A model generated the notes under the pieces. The model did not search any database, had not been told where the DNA came from, and worked only from the letters and a program-made list of their open reading frames with translations. A DNA stretch of 64,000 nt, from the NCBI GenBank assembly GCA_003314535.1, contig POSG01000001.1, forward strand, positions 1-64,000, read 5' to 3'. Positions 29,253-39,756 of the stretch are shown here, piece after piece. The DNA is from Geobacter sp. Its GTDB lineage: Bacteria; Desulfobacterota; Desulfuromonadia; Geobacterales; Geobacteraceae. Every line of letters starts with the position of its first letter. The first letter of the stretch is position 1. Position numbers and translations under genes: made by a program.

Positions 29253-29546
29253 TCAACCCAGCTGAACAGTCCCCTTTCGTGGCGCCAGCATTCGCGCCAG
29301 GACGAACCTCGTTGCCAGAAATCCGGCCATGCAAGCCAGAATCCGCTTCCAGCTCCCGTCCATGACCAGATAAAACCCGCAAAGCGTGATCAGCAGCCTT
29401 GCCGCAAAACTGCCCAGCATGAGCATTCCTGGCCGCTTGCTGGAGATTAATCTCCGCACCGTGAGCCATAGTCCCCCAAAGTAGAACAGTCCGAGAAGCG
29501 ACCCGGTGAAGGCGGCAAGTGAAAGGCTCAATACTAAGGAATCCAT
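29253..29546 (-). CDS. atpR: N-ATPase accessory membrane subunit AtpR
   Basis: A 97-residue protein of three predicted membrane helices (LVLSLSLAAFTGSLLGLFYFGG; MLMLGSFAARLLITLCGFYL; ILACMAGFLATRFVLARML). AtpR is found only in N-ATPase operons, between atpQ and atpB as here. Its role is thought to be in Fo ring assembly or ion handling. GGAG 9 bases before ATG 29546 decides the start; the frame is open upstream. Confidence 0.85.
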   Translation of the reverse strand: MDSLVLSLSLAAFTGSLLGLFYFGGLWLTVRRLISSKRPGMLMLGSFAARLLITLCGFYLVMDGSWKRILACMAGFLATRFVLARMLAPRKGTVQLG

Positions 29547-29631
29547 GGTTTGAGTCTCCATTTCCGATAAAATACCATTCTGGATCCCCATCAATCTCCC
29601 TTTGTGAAAGGGGGACAAGGGGGATTTTTCT

Positions 29632-29935
29632 TTACTCGTTCTTCGAAATATGGCTCACCCAGTACCAGGCATTAAAGCAGCCCAGTATCAGGCCTCCGAA
29701 CAACAGCATCAGTGTCCAGGAAAACCGGCTCGTCCAGCGGCTGTCGAGCCATATGCCGAGGGCAATGCCCAGCAGGGTGGGAATCACCACCGACCAGCCG
29801 ACGATGCCGAAAATGCTCAGCCCGAACAGCAGGCTGTGATCCCTTTCGCGGCGGGCTTCCAGACGCCGCGCCTCTTTCGCGGCGATGGTTTTTTCAACCT
29901 CCCTGGACGCTAAAGTCCTTTTATTCCTCAATGGA

Positions 29936-29943
<8 letters not shown>
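29632..29943 (-). CDS. atpQ: N-ATPase accessory subunit AtpQ (AtpI-like)
   Basis: A 103-residue membrane protein: a charged N-terminus (EKTIAAKEARRLEARRER) and two hydrophobic helices (LLFGLSIFGIVGWSVVIPTLL and FSWTLMLLFGGLILGCFNAW). It corresponds to AtpQ, the AtpI-like member of N-ATPase operons. A GTG start at 29943, overlapping the atpC stop and preceded by GGGGGGTAAGGG, fits the family better than the upstream in-frame ATG at 30033, which lies inside atpC. Confidence 0.8.
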
Positions 29944-31737
<1,794 letters not shown>

Positions 31738-31792
31738 CTATCTGCATGAGATTAGAGAAGCTTACGTGTATCAGTATACCGTAGATTGAAAT

Positions 31793-31824
31793 AAAAAAAG
31801 CCCCAACCGGGGGCGGGTGGGGCT
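31793..31824 (-). terminator. Rho-independent terminator of the arsR-acr3-xdhC-DUF4393 operon
   Basis: On the reverse strand a 10-base-pair stem (AGCCCCACCC with GGTTGGGGCT, one wobble) encloses a 6-base loop and is followed by TTTTTTTATTT. It lies 55 bases after the DUF4393 gene and separates it from the N-ATPase operon downstream. Confidence 0.85.
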
Positions 31825-31878
31825 TGGGAATACTGGAAAGGAGTAAACACGGCCGGCTCGGTGCCTATGTGGTTACGG

Positions 31879-32502
31879 TCACACCTGATGACAACACGCT
31901 GACAAAAAAGATTTGCCAAAAGGAGTTATTTCTATGTAGTTGTCCACGGATCCTGTCAACGCAATCGGCTTCGCAACAAGCCTGATCAAGTCCAGCCTGG
32001 TCAAGTTCCCGCAGCAATCGTCGATGCAGTCCTCACTTGCCTGGAGCCGCTCGGCCAGTTCCCTCCGGCAGTCAGTCCATTTGCAGTTCCCTGTTGCTGC
32101 AAGAATATCCATGAGCTGCGCCTCAAGTGGTCCCAATGCAGCCAGGATTTTCGGGAAACTTGGGCGGGCTGCGGGACTGTTTCTTTCTTTAGCAGAATTG
32201 GCTAACAGAGCAGCCCATTTCGTGATCAGCATTTCATCGTCTTCTAGCGCCGCACCTTCCAGAATTGGCAGAAGGGTGCGAAAATGTACGGCATTTGGCT
32301 CAGATTTTGACGACTCAAGAATCTCTTGCGCTCTTCCAAGCATGCAGAGCTGGTTCTTCAAGCGATATATTTTTTCACTGTCGCAGAGGAGAAAATCCAG
32401 CTCCTCGGTCCCAGGCCCGGCAAGCTTGGCAAGAAATCCTTTCGCAGCCTCCATGGAAGTGGATAATTCTGTGTGTGCCACATTTCTTGAAATGGATTCC
32501 AT
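31879..32502 (-). CDS. DUF4393 / Abi-alpha-like protein
   Basis: A 207-residue soluble protein. Its central region, FRTLLPILEGAALEDDEMLI followed by TKWAALLANSAKE and PKILAALGPLEAQLMDILA, matches the pattern of DUF4393 (Abi_alpha), a family linked to abortive infection against phage. The C-terminus (ITPFGKSFLSACCHQV) resembles a short winged-helix end. It is the last gene of an ars-type operon (arsR-acr3-xdhC-this gene), 46 bases behind xdhC, with a terminator after it. Family assignment is by motif recognition; a defence role is inferred from the family name only. Confidence 0.65.
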   Translation of the reverse strand: MESISRNVAHTELSTSMEAAKGFLAKLAGPGTEELDFLLCDSEKIYRLKNQLCMLGRAQEILESSKSEPNAVHFRTLLPILEGAALEDDEMLITKWAALLANSAKERNSPAARPSFPKILAALGPLEAQLMDILAATGNCKWTDCRRELAERLQASEDCIDDCCGNLTRLDLIRLVAKPIALTGSVDNYIEITPFGKSFLSACCHQV

Positions 32503-32547
32503 TGTTTTCGCTCCTTTTCTTTCGGATTTGTTTTCGACTTGCCGTTC

Positions 32548-33654
32548 CTATACTGCCTTGATCCTGCAGCAGGGGGTGGCTCCATTGGTCTTGCTTTCTT
32601 TCCTGTTTTCAATCTTTTCCGATCTGACCTTAACCAGCTCACCTACAATGCTAACCGCAATTTCTTCCGGAGTTTCAGCGCCAATGTTCGTGCCAATGGG
32701 TGAATACACCCGATCTAATTCTTCTTTCTTCAAGCCGTGGCTCAAGATTTCAGCGAAAACAAGATCTCTCTTGCTGCGGCTGCCGATCATGCCGATGTAA
32801 ACCGCATCGCTTCTCAGCACCTGCTCCAGCACATCCTTGTCGTAGAGGTGCCCCCTGGTTACGATGACCAGGTAACTGTCCACGTCAATCCCAAGTTCCG
32901 GCAGTTTTTTGAAGGATTCGATGACCCTCAGCTCGATCGGATCCGGGAATCTATCTCGACTGGCGTAATCCGCCCGGTCATCGATCACGATGGTTCTGAA
33001 GCCGACGCTTTCGCTCAGGGGGGCGATTTTCTGCGACACATGCCCCGCTCCGAACAGGTAAACCGTGCCGCTCTGCCGCAAAGGCTCCACCAGAAAGCGG
33101 TGTTCGTCAAACGCCTCCGAATGGATGGTGATTTTCGCCGGACCTGCCAACAGCTTTTCCAGCAGGTATGGGTTGCAGTTTATGCTGCCGATCATGTTCT
33201 TGCCGGAATCAACGAGGCACTGCTGCCTGTTGATGGCTTGGGATCCCGGGTTATTTCCCAGCAGCGTAATCAGCCACCCCTTTTTGCCCTGTGCCACGAT
33301 ATTTGCGGCCTCTGCATAGATCTTCAGGTTGTTTTCATCCTGGCCGTCGATGAAGTCGATTAATATTTCGCCCGATCCGCCGCAGATCATTTCCGAAGCA
33401 GCCGCGTCCCTGCTGGTCAGGTCAAAGGACTGAATCACCGTTTTCCGAACCTGGATGCACTCTCTGGCAAGTTTAATGGCGCTTGCTTCAAGGCGCCCGC
33501 CGCCGATGGTTCCGAAAATCGAGCCATCCGGCCTCACGACCATTTTCGCGCCTTCGGTCCGCGGCGCTGATCCTGATTTATCGAAAATCGTGGCCACGGC
33601 AAAACTCTCCCCCTGCTGCAGGAGTTCATGCATAATCTTGTAAAGTTTTTTCAT
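32548..33654 (-). CDS. XdhC/CoxI family molybdenum-cofactor protein (copy 1)
   Basis: A 368-residue XdhC-type protein. The N-terminal XdhC_CoxI domain has GSAPRTEGAKMVVRPDGS and GTIGGGRLEA; a Rossmann-type C-terminal domain follows (VYLFGAGHVSQKIAPLSESV, then VIVTRGHLYDKDVLEQVL and YIGMIGSRSKRDLVF, then PIGTNIGAETPEEIAVSI). XdhC proteins sulfurate and insert molybdenum cofactor into hydroxylases; no xanthine dehydrogenase-type enzyme is in the window. It lies between acr3 and the DUF4393 gene in an arsR-led operon. The C-terminus ends in a CC pair (ATPCCRIKAV). Confidence 0.88.
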   Translation of the reverse strand: MKKLYKIMHELLQQGESFAVATIFDKSGSAPRTEGAKMVVRPDGSIFGTIGGGRLEASAIKLARECIQVRKTVIQSFDLTSRDAAASEMICGGSGEILIDFIDGQDENNLKIYAEAANIVAQGKKGWLITLLGNNPGSQAINRQQCLVDSGKNMIGSINCNPYLLEKLLAGPAKITIHSEAFDEHRFLVEPLRQSGTVYLFGAGHVSQKIAPLSESVGFRTIVIDDRADYASRDRFPDPIELRVIESFKKLPELGIDVDSYLVIVTRGHLYDKDVLEQVLRSDAVYIGMIGSRSKRDLVFAEILSHGLKKEELDRVYSPIGTNIGAETPEEIAVSIVGELVKVRSEKIENRKESKTNGATPCCRIKAV

Positions 33655-33686
33655 GAACGCATCTCCTTGACTCCGTATACAGGCAA

Positions 33687-34778
33687 TTATTCCTCACCGC
33701 CAATCATTGCAACCTCTTCCATGTCACATCTCATCAAGCCGTCGAAATACTTTCTCCGGAAGTAGAACGCCAGGTTCACCAGGCTGATCAACACCGGCAC
33801 CTCGACCAGCGGCCCGATGACCGAGGCGAAAGCCTGCCCGGAATTGAGGCCGAACACAGAGATGGCCACTGCTATGGCAAGTTCGAAGTTGTTGCTGGCT
33901 GCCGTGAAGGACAGTGTGGCGCTTTTCTCGTAGTTCGTGCCCAGTTTTTTGCTCATGCTGAAGGAAACCACGAACATGATGACGAAGTAGCAAAGAAGCG
34001 GTATGGCAATTACCACCACGTCGAAGGGGCGGCTCAGGATCTTGTCCCCCTGGGTGGCGAACATGACCACGATGGTGAAGAGCAGGAAGACCAGCGTCAG
34101 CGGGCTGATCACGGGTGTGAATGATTTCTCAAACCATTCCTTGCCCATGGTTCTCGTCAGGCTGAAATGCGTGATCACACCTGCCAAGAACGGAATACCG
34201 AGATAAATGAAAACGCTTTTTGCGATCTCGCCCATGGTGATGTTCACCACGGCCCCGGTGAAACCAAACAGCGGCGGCAGGACCGTCACGAAAATGTAGC
34301 AGTAGACGGAAAAGAACAGTACCTGGAAAATCGAGTTGAAGGCAACAAGGCCGGCAGCGTATTCACGGTCGCCACAGGCCAGGTCGTTCCAGACGATGAC
34401 CATGGCGATGCAGCGTGCCATGCCCATCATGATGAGGCCGACCATGTACTCAGGGTAGTTGCGCAGGAAAATCAACGCCAGGGCGAACATCAGGATCGGC
34501 CCCACCAGCCAGTTCTGCAGCAGGGAAAGGAACAATACCTGTTTGTTCTTGAACACTTCGGGCATTTCCTCGTACTTGACCTTGGCCAACGGGGGGTACA
34601 TCATCAGGATCAGTCCGATGGCAATGGGGATGCTTGTCGTTCCCACCTGGAACTTGTTGATGAGCGCCTTCGAGGCAGGCACAAAATACCCGAGGCCGAG
34701 GCCGAGAAACATTGCCCCGAATATCCATACGGTCAGGTAACGGTCCAGAAAAGTCAGCTTCCTCATAAGTCCTTTCAT
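33687..34778 (-). CDS. acr3: Arsenite efflux permease, ACR3 family
   Basis: Arsenite exporter of the inner membrane, 363 residues, ten predicted helices. It starts [20 protein letters not shown] and contains the ACR3 hallmark [20 protein letters not shown] with the conserved catalytic Cys, plus [20 protein letters not shown]. The frame is open to 34883, but GGGAGG before ATG 34778 and the family start favour the shorter form; ATG 34766 is also possible. arsR lies 187 bases upstream and is the likely repressor. Confidence 0.93.
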   Translation of the reverse strand: MKGLMRKLTFLDRYLTVWIFGAMFLGLGLGYFVPASKALINKFQVGTTSIPIAIGLILMMYPPLAKVKYEEMPEVFKNKQVLFLSLLQNWLVGPILMFALALIFLRNYPEYMVGLIMMGMARCIAMVIVWNDLACGDREYAAGLVAFNSIFQVLFFSVYCYIFVTVLPPLFGFTGAVVNITMGEIAKSVFIYLGIPFLAGVITHFSLTRTMGKEWFEKSFTPVISPLTLVFLLFTIVVMFATQGDKILSRPFDVVVIAIPLLCYFVIMFVVSFSMSKKLGTNYEKSATLSFTAASNNFELAIAVAISVFGLNSGQAFASVIGPLVEVPVLISLVNLAFYFRRKYFDGLMRCDMEEVAMIGGEE

Positions 34779-34965
34779 TACTGTAAATCCTCCCTGTGCA
34801 AACGGGATAACCCGATCGCATGTGTTGTATACCGCCTTATATAACGCATACTCGCAAAATCCCCTTCCCTCGGGAAGGGGCACGGAATGAAATTAAATGG
34901 TGAAATTTTCTTCCTGAATTATCTTCTCATTATCCGCATGAACGGATATATATCGCTAAAAAAAA

Positions 34966-35286
34966 TCAGGCGCAACTGTTATTCTTGCTGAAACCGGCAA
35001 GTTTTTCCCGGTCAGCGACCGCAACTTCCAATGCGGACAAATATTCCCGCAAAACGGTCAAAAGGCTTTTCCCAAGGCATGAACCGTTTTTCACGATCGA
35101 ATAATACATCCAAACCCCGCATGTGCGGTCGTCTACCCAGCCCGTGTTCCTGAGGAAGGACAGATGCCTGGAAATGGTTGACTGGAGCAGTTGAAGCACC
35201 GCCATCAGGTCACATACGCAAAGCTCCCCGTCGTGCAAAAGACCAAGTATTCTCAACCGGGTTTCGCCTGAAAGCGCTTTGAACAT
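34966..35286 (-). CDS. arsR: ArsR-family metalloregulator (copy 1, shortened N-terminus)
   Basis: A 106-residue winged-helix repressor with the arsenite-sensing ELCVCDL motif and QSTISRHLSFLRNTGWVDDR recognition helices. It is closely similar to the copies at 50271 and 55098. Aligning the DNA shows that the start codon of those paralogs (ATG-AAA) is TAG-AAA here at 35304-35302, while a codon six positions later has become ATG, giving the present start MFKALSGETR. No ribosome binding site is seen. It may be weakly expressed. It precedes acr3 and probably represses that operon. Confidence 0.85.
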   Translation of the reverse strand: MFKALSGETRLRILGLLHDGELCVCDLMAVLQLLQSTISRHLSFLRNTGWVDDRTCGVWMYYSIVKNGSCLGKSLLTVLREYLSALEVAVADREKLAGFSKNNSCA

Positions 35287-35806
35287 CCGTGCCGGAGCTT
35301 TCTAAGTTCTGTTTGCGAACAATAAATCATGTCGTAAAAATTGTAAAGAATAATTTTATTGTTTTTAATTGCACCCACTTTTTTATTTAATTTCTATTAT
35401 CGAACGTACCAGAATTCAGCTTCGGCGACTGGCAGTTGTTTTACCACCTGAGCGCCATGACAAGGACGAAGTACGCAACATCTGCGCATATTCATTTTGT
35501 ATGCAAAAACACAATACCGTTTCAACAAGTGCTTTCTACATTCAAATGATCACACGCTAATTTTACCTGCTAGAACTAGGGAGCTGATGGAGACTTTACT
35601 ACGATTGGTTCAGGCTCACCTGTAAAATTAATGGTGGTTTTTAGGTGGGCAGGTCAAATACACGAGACGTAAAGATGGTAGACGACCTCACTGGACTTCC
35701 TTTTATGCAGAGAAGTGGCGGGCGCCCGGGCTGACGCCCGCCGAGGGAAACGTCTCTCAACTGAATGGGAATGGAGGCGTTTCCGGGAGAAAACTTCTAT
35801 AATAAA
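35287..35806. other. Gene-free 520-base region between arsR and the aldehyde oxidoreductase gene
   Basis: A/T-rich with no supportable gene. It holds an 8-base-pair GC-rich stem (GGCGGGCG at 35717-35724 with CGCCCGCC at 35735-35742) lying behind the oxidoreductase gene; there is no T-run on either strand. A 9-base inverted repeat (TAATTTTAC / GTAAAATTA) lies near 35560 and 35622. It could be the scar of a lost mobile element. Confidence 0.5.
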
Positions 35807-37543
35807 TTAAAATTTCCAGAATTCTTCAATTTCCGAATCAGAGAAATCCCAAACTGCGTTGTGAGGAGGAATCTCCTCTTCGAAAAACTCAGGCAGACGG
35901 TCATCCTTACTACTCATACCGGCAGCAAGGTTGAATTCATGCTCGGTTTTAAGGACATACTTGCCGAACTCCACGACGCCGTTCGCGTCCAGGTTCCCGC
36001 CGTAGCGGGCATTTATCATCTCGAAAATAGCCGTGAAACATTCTGGAATGTCAAGAGCCGGGAAGGCTACGAAGATGCAAAGGCCACAACTGTCTACGGC
36101 TGCGGTTGCAATCTGAAGATTACGGGACAGTTCAACCTGGCCAACTTTTGAAAGGGGATCCACAAACCCGCCAACCTTCAGAATGTTAGTGGCAATGGTA
36201 TAGCCTGCAGTATGATCAGCACCCATAGTGGAAGTGGCATAGGTAATGCCAATACCCTTGACCGATCGTGGGTCATACGCAGGAATAGCTTGGTTTTTGA
36301 CGACAGGGATTCTGGTCAGGCCATATGCCCTTCCGACCGAGCCGGCACCGTTGCCCAGAATTCTACCAAGAGGCGTTCCCTTGCGAACTTCCTCGTCCAT
36401 GAGCCGATAAGCTTCCTTGCCGTCGCCCCATGGGAGAATACCCGCTTCCATCGCAACACTTATTATGACAGCGCCTTCGATGGAGTCGATTCCAATGTCG
36501 TCCATCACATGGTCAATCTTAGCGATGTCGTCGAGGTCCTGTATCATGCTGGCAGCACCGAGGCCCCAGACTGTTTCGTATTCGAAGCCGGAAGTTATAT
36601 ACTTGCCTTCGGAATCCACGTATATCTGGGAGCACTTAATGATGCAGCCGGCATGACAGCCATGGCTTGGGGTGCCGCCTCTGGCAACGATTACATCATG
36701 CATAGTCTCGCCACAGATCTTTTCGTGATGGTCACACGTGCCAAAGCGGAAGTTCTTGGTTGGGAGACCACCGGCTTCGTTCAGGATGTTGATAAGGACG
36801 TTAGTGCCGTAAGTGGGCAGACCCTGTCCGCTGACCGGATGGTCGAGCAATGCTTTTGCGAATAACCTGGCTTGAGTCTTGAATTTTTCCGGGTCGGCGA
36901 TAGTTACTCCAGGACCGTCGGTATCATCGATGGAAATATACTTGACTCTCTTGGATCCCATTACTGCACCGCCACCTCCACGACCATGACTGCGAATGTT
37001 ACCGTCGGGATCTTTATTGGAGATGTTTGCTGCAGCCATTTTGAATTCACCGGCAGGGCCGATTACCAATATGCCAACCTTCTTTCCGAGACGATCGCTC
37101 ACGGTCTTTATGAGCTCATAGTTACCCGTGCCATTACCTACAAATTCTGAGTCTTCCTTGATAGTTGCGCCGTCTTTGTTGATATGAACGCTGTACCATT
37201 TGTCATCCTTCGGCATACCCTCGATAATAACAGCTTTGATGCCAAGCCTTTCAAGGTTCTGGGCCGATGTTCCACCCGCATTACTCTCTTTGATGCCGCC
37301 AGTAAGAGGGCTCTTGAAACCGGCTGAGAGGCGTCCGGAGTTGGCTGCAGACGTGCCTGTCAAGAGTCCGGGAGCAAAAACCAGTTTGTTGTATTTACCC
37401 AGTGCATCACAGGTGGGAGGTACTTCTTTTGCCACGACGGTGGAAGTCAGCGCGCGTCCGCCGAGCGCAGCCCATTCGCTCGGTACAGGTTCGGTGCTTG
37501 CGGTAAGGGTTGACATGTTGATGCGGATAATCTTTTCTCCCAT
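35807..37543 (-). CDS. Aldehyde:ferredoxin oxidoreductase family tungstopterin enzyme
   Basis: About 578 residues. The AOR_N domain carries GRALTSTVVAKEVPPTCDAL, KSPLTGGIKESNAGG and VIGPAGEFKMAAANISNKD; GRGGGGAVMGSKRVKYI follows. The iron-sulfur ligands are GCHAGCIIKCSQ (C-x3-C-x3-C) and a final Cys in DSCGLCIF. The C-x3-C spacing, rather than the C-x2-C of Pyrococcus AOR, points to the YdhV-like or Geobacter subgroup. It holds a tungsten or molybdenum bis-pterin and a [4Fe-4S] cluster and oxidises aldehydes or reduces acids. AGGAGG precedes ATG 37543. A strong promoter and structured leader lie upstream. Confidence 0.88.
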   Translation of the reverse strand: MGEKIIRINMSTLTASTEPVPSEWAALGGRALTSTVVAKEVPPTCDALGKYNKLVFAPGLLTGTSAANSGRLSAGFKSPLTGGIKESNAGGTSAQNLERLGIKAVIIEGMPKDDKWYSVHINKDGATIKEDSEFVGNGTGNYELIKTVSDRLGKKVGILVIGPAGEFKMAAANISNKDPDGNIRSHGRGGGGAVMGSKRVKYISIDDTDGPGVTIADPEKFKTQARLFAKALLDHPVSGQGLPTYGTNVLINILNEAGGLPTKNFRFGTCDHHEKICGETMHDVIVARGGTPSHGCHAGCIIKCSQIYVDSEGKYITSGFEYETVWGLGAASMIQDLDDIAKIDHVMDDIGIDSIEGAVIISVAMEAGILPWGDGKEAYRLMDEEVRKGTPLGRILGNGAGSVGRAYGLTRIPVVKNQAIPAYDPRSVKGIGITYATSTMGADHTAGYTIATNILKVGGFVDPLSKVGQVELSRNLQIATAAVDSCGLCIFVAFPALDIPECFTAIFEMINARYGGNLDANGVVEFGKYVLKTEHEFNLAAGMSSKDDRLPEFFEEEIPPHNAVWDFSDSEIEEFWKF

Positions 37544-37560
37544 ATTTTCCTCCTTTTTTT

Positions 37561-37682
37561 GTTGTACCGCATTGTCGGCAACTCCGTTAAAAGGGAAATA
37601 CATATTTATTAGATGATCACAATGCGGTTGCCCAGACCGCTGTTTCCCCCACAGGAGGCGTGCCGTTTATCCGGATACTAGG
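37561..37682 (-). promoter_or_regulatory. Structured 5' leader of the aldehyde oxidoreductase mRNA
   Basis: Between the promoter and the start codon lie about 140 transcribed bases with three consecutive hairpins on the reverse strand: CCTCC-TGTG-GGGGG (37658-37646) followed by AAACA, GCGGT-CTGGGCA-ACCGC (37640-37624), and a GTTGCCG...CGGTACAAC stem (37582-37561) directly before the ribosome binding site. The layout suggests a cis-regulatory RNA for a molybdenum/tungsten enzyme, but I cannot match it to a known riboswitch consensus by eye. Confidence 0.45.
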
Positions 37683-37690
37683 ATATAATT

Positions 37691-37718
37691 ATTGTACAAC
37701 GAAATTGTGTCCAGTCAA
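37691..37718 (-). promoter_or_regulatory. Sigma-70 promoter for the aldehyde oxidoreductase gene
   Basis: Reverse strand: -35 TTGACT (37718-37713), 16-base spacer, -10 TACAAT (37696-37691). A close consensus match, about 150 bases ahead of the start codon. Confidence 0.65.
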
Positions 37719-38218
37719 ATGCCTTGTAATTGACAACATCGACGGCAAAACATGATGTTTTCAGGTAAAAAGGTTGCTTGTTTTGAGCCTGAAATCGTTA
37801 CATCTTTCCGTAACTTTATTGGGAAACAATTCGGTAAATGTAAAATTCGGAGCAGGAAAAATATGGAATCGAAATTGAGCAAATAGATATGTAAAAGAAT
37901 TGGTGGAAACTTGCGAAAGCGCGACTGAAGAATTTAAGCTGGTCGCTTGCCTTGAATTGTGCGAGCAAGGCAAGCAGTGTTGAATATGCGCTGCCAGTAA
38001 GCACTGTAATCAGCTATTGCAAAGGTCATAACGAGGAGATAATCCTTTTACTGTTGTAACCACGGATTGCATTGTTTTATAGCAGCTAAGTAAGCAGGAT
38101 ATGTGCGATGCATTGTAACGGTAAATAAGAGCATAAATATGGTTATAATCATTTGTGTTAACACAATACCGGGCACCATGAAAGCAAATATGATCCATAT
38201 CTTGAGTGAACCACTAAA
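37719..38218. other. Gene-free 500-base A/T-rich region
   Basis: No coding frame here has a ribosome binding site or protein-like character. A perfect 10-base-pair stem, GCTTGCCTTG (37945-37954) and CAAGGCAAGC (37966-37975) with an 11-base loop, lies next to a second weaker GCGAC/GTCGC stem at 37921-37945. No terminator tail follows. Whether these mark a small RNA or a repeat cannot be told. Confidence 0.4.
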
Positions 38219-39283
38219 TCATGAAGGTGCTAAATCGTTCTTATCCCTAATACGCAATAGTGTTTTCACTAATAGCTTTATTGTATGATCAACATCACAC
38301 AAGGAAATGACCTCTACAGGAGTATGCATGTATCTCAAGGGGATCTTTACTAAGGCAGTTGCAACCCCTGAACGAGAGATTTGAATGACATTGGCATCTG
38401 TTCCTGTCGCAGTCGGCCTAGCGGAATACTGAACTGGTATGCCCTCGTTTTCAGCGGTAATTGCAAGAAGATCGAAAAGCAGTGGGTTTATATTGGCTCC
38501 TCTGGGCAGGATTGGTCCCTTACCCAATCGGATTTCAGCGGAACATTTCTTATCAGCGGTCGGTATGTCCGTGCAGGGATCCACTTCAACACAGATAGCA
38601 ATATCAGGATTGATAGCGTAGGCACTCGTTGTGCCTCCACGCAAGCCAATTTCCTCCTGAACCGAGGAAACACCATAGAGGTCCAACGGAAGCCGTTCCA
38701 TTGTTTCCGCAATGTGTCGCATGACCTCTGCGACAATGAAAATACCTGCTTTATTGTCAAAACCACGCGAGGTAGCCCTATCGCCGTGAAGTCTCACAAA
38801 CGTTTCGGCAAAAGTTACCGGATCCCCTACCCGTACCAACGATTCAGCCTCATGCTTGCTTGTTGCGCCTATATCGATATACTGAACATCCATCTCCCGA
38901 CCATTTTCTTTGGACTCTCTAGGAGAACTCGCATTAATACCCACCACGCCCGTTACGACCCCATTCCTTGTATGTATATCAACTCTCCTGCCATGTGTCA
39001 GTTGGGTATTAACATCTCCGATCACTCCGAAATAAATATAACCACTCTCGTCAATAAACTTTACTATAAAACCGATTTCATCAGAATGTCCAATCAGCAT
39101 TACTTTTGTACGTCGTCGCCCTTTTCCCGGAATGAAGCCAATAACATTGCCTAGCACATCCTGAGTAACCTCTGAAAAAGGATCTATGTATTTCCGAAAT
39201 ATTCTCTGCGCAGGCTGCTCATATCCGGATGGACTAGGCGCCGTCAGCAGTTCATGGAAAAAAGATAGAGATTCACCTTGCAT
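38219..39283 (-). CDS. M42-family metallopeptidase (glutamyl aminopeptidase type)
   Basis: A 354-residue cytoplasmic dinuclear-metal aminopeptidase. Metal ligands are recognisable in MLIGHSDEIGFIVKFID, SRGFDNKAGIFIVAEVM, VSSVQEEIGLRGG, ICVEVDPCTDIPTADK and PLRYMHTPVEVISLCDV. Length and motif order match M42 enzymes (FrvX, TET-like). GAGGTCTT precedes ATG 39283. It has no clear link to its neighbours and may be part of peptide catabolism. Confidence 0.9.
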   Translation of the reverse strand: MQGESLSFFHELLTAPSPSGYEQPAQRIFRKYIDPFSEVTQDVLGNVIGFIPGKGRRRTKVMLIGHSDEIGFIVKFIDESGYIYFGVIGDVNTQLTHGRRVDIHTRNGVVTGVVGINASSPRESKENGREMDVQYIDIGATSKHEAESLVRVGDPVTFAETFVRLHGDRATSRGFDNKAGIFIVAEVMRHIAETMERLPLDLYGVSSVQEEIGLRGGTTSAYAINPDIAICVEVDPCTDIPTADKKCSAEIRLGKGPILPRGANINPLLFDLLAITAENEGIPVQYSARPTATGTDANVIQISRSGVATALVKIPLRYMHTPVEVISLCDVDHTIKLLVKTLLRIRDKNDLAPS

Positions 39284-39756
39284 AAGACCTCAGCCAATCT
39301 GTTCAGATATTTATTTTCCCTTTGACGATATCAATTCAACTACTAACAGTCTCTTCCTCTCTATTAAATACAATGAGCACCACCATCATGGTGCCACTCT
39401 ATTTTCTATCTATGTCATGGCTATCATTTTTCACTGCCGCCTACTCCTTGTAACGTACAATCTATTTGCTAATCAGTTCATTCACGAGGTAATTGTTAAA
39501 GGTCTTATATTCAGGATAAAACAGCTCCAGTCGGGCACAGGGTGAAAGCATACCTCCCGTTTTTCGGAATTCTTGGCGACAGTCTTTACGGTGGCTTCGT
39601 CGAACACCAAGACGTCGTTCCTTCGGAGCCCCACGAAGTCTTTACAGCCGCTGCTTTTTTCCGAGGTGTATATGAGGTTACACTCTGTTTCTTCTCTCAG
39701 GATGCCGGGCGCTCTTTCACCACATGTTTCTTCATTAAGGTAATCAGCGCTTCCTG
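39284..39756 (-). other. Gap of 473 bases, with a possible decayed reverse-strand frame
   Basis: No intact gene. On the reverse strand a frame lacking a usable start stays open from inside the TauE-type gene to a TGA at 39482-39484. It reads in part GLRRNDVLVFDEATVKTVAK, more protein-like than chance frames. It may be the 3' end of a lost gene; I do not recognise it. The stretch at 39284-39480 holds nothing. Confidence 0.25.

Noticed and set aside
35717-35742. GC-rich stem as terminator of the aldehyde oxidoreductase gene
   Set aside because: There is no T-run on the reverse strand after the stem, so it is reported only as a hairpin.
37761-38004. Short reverse frames in the A/T-rich gap
   Set aside because: Low-complexity, no start signals, and overlapping hairpins; not genes.
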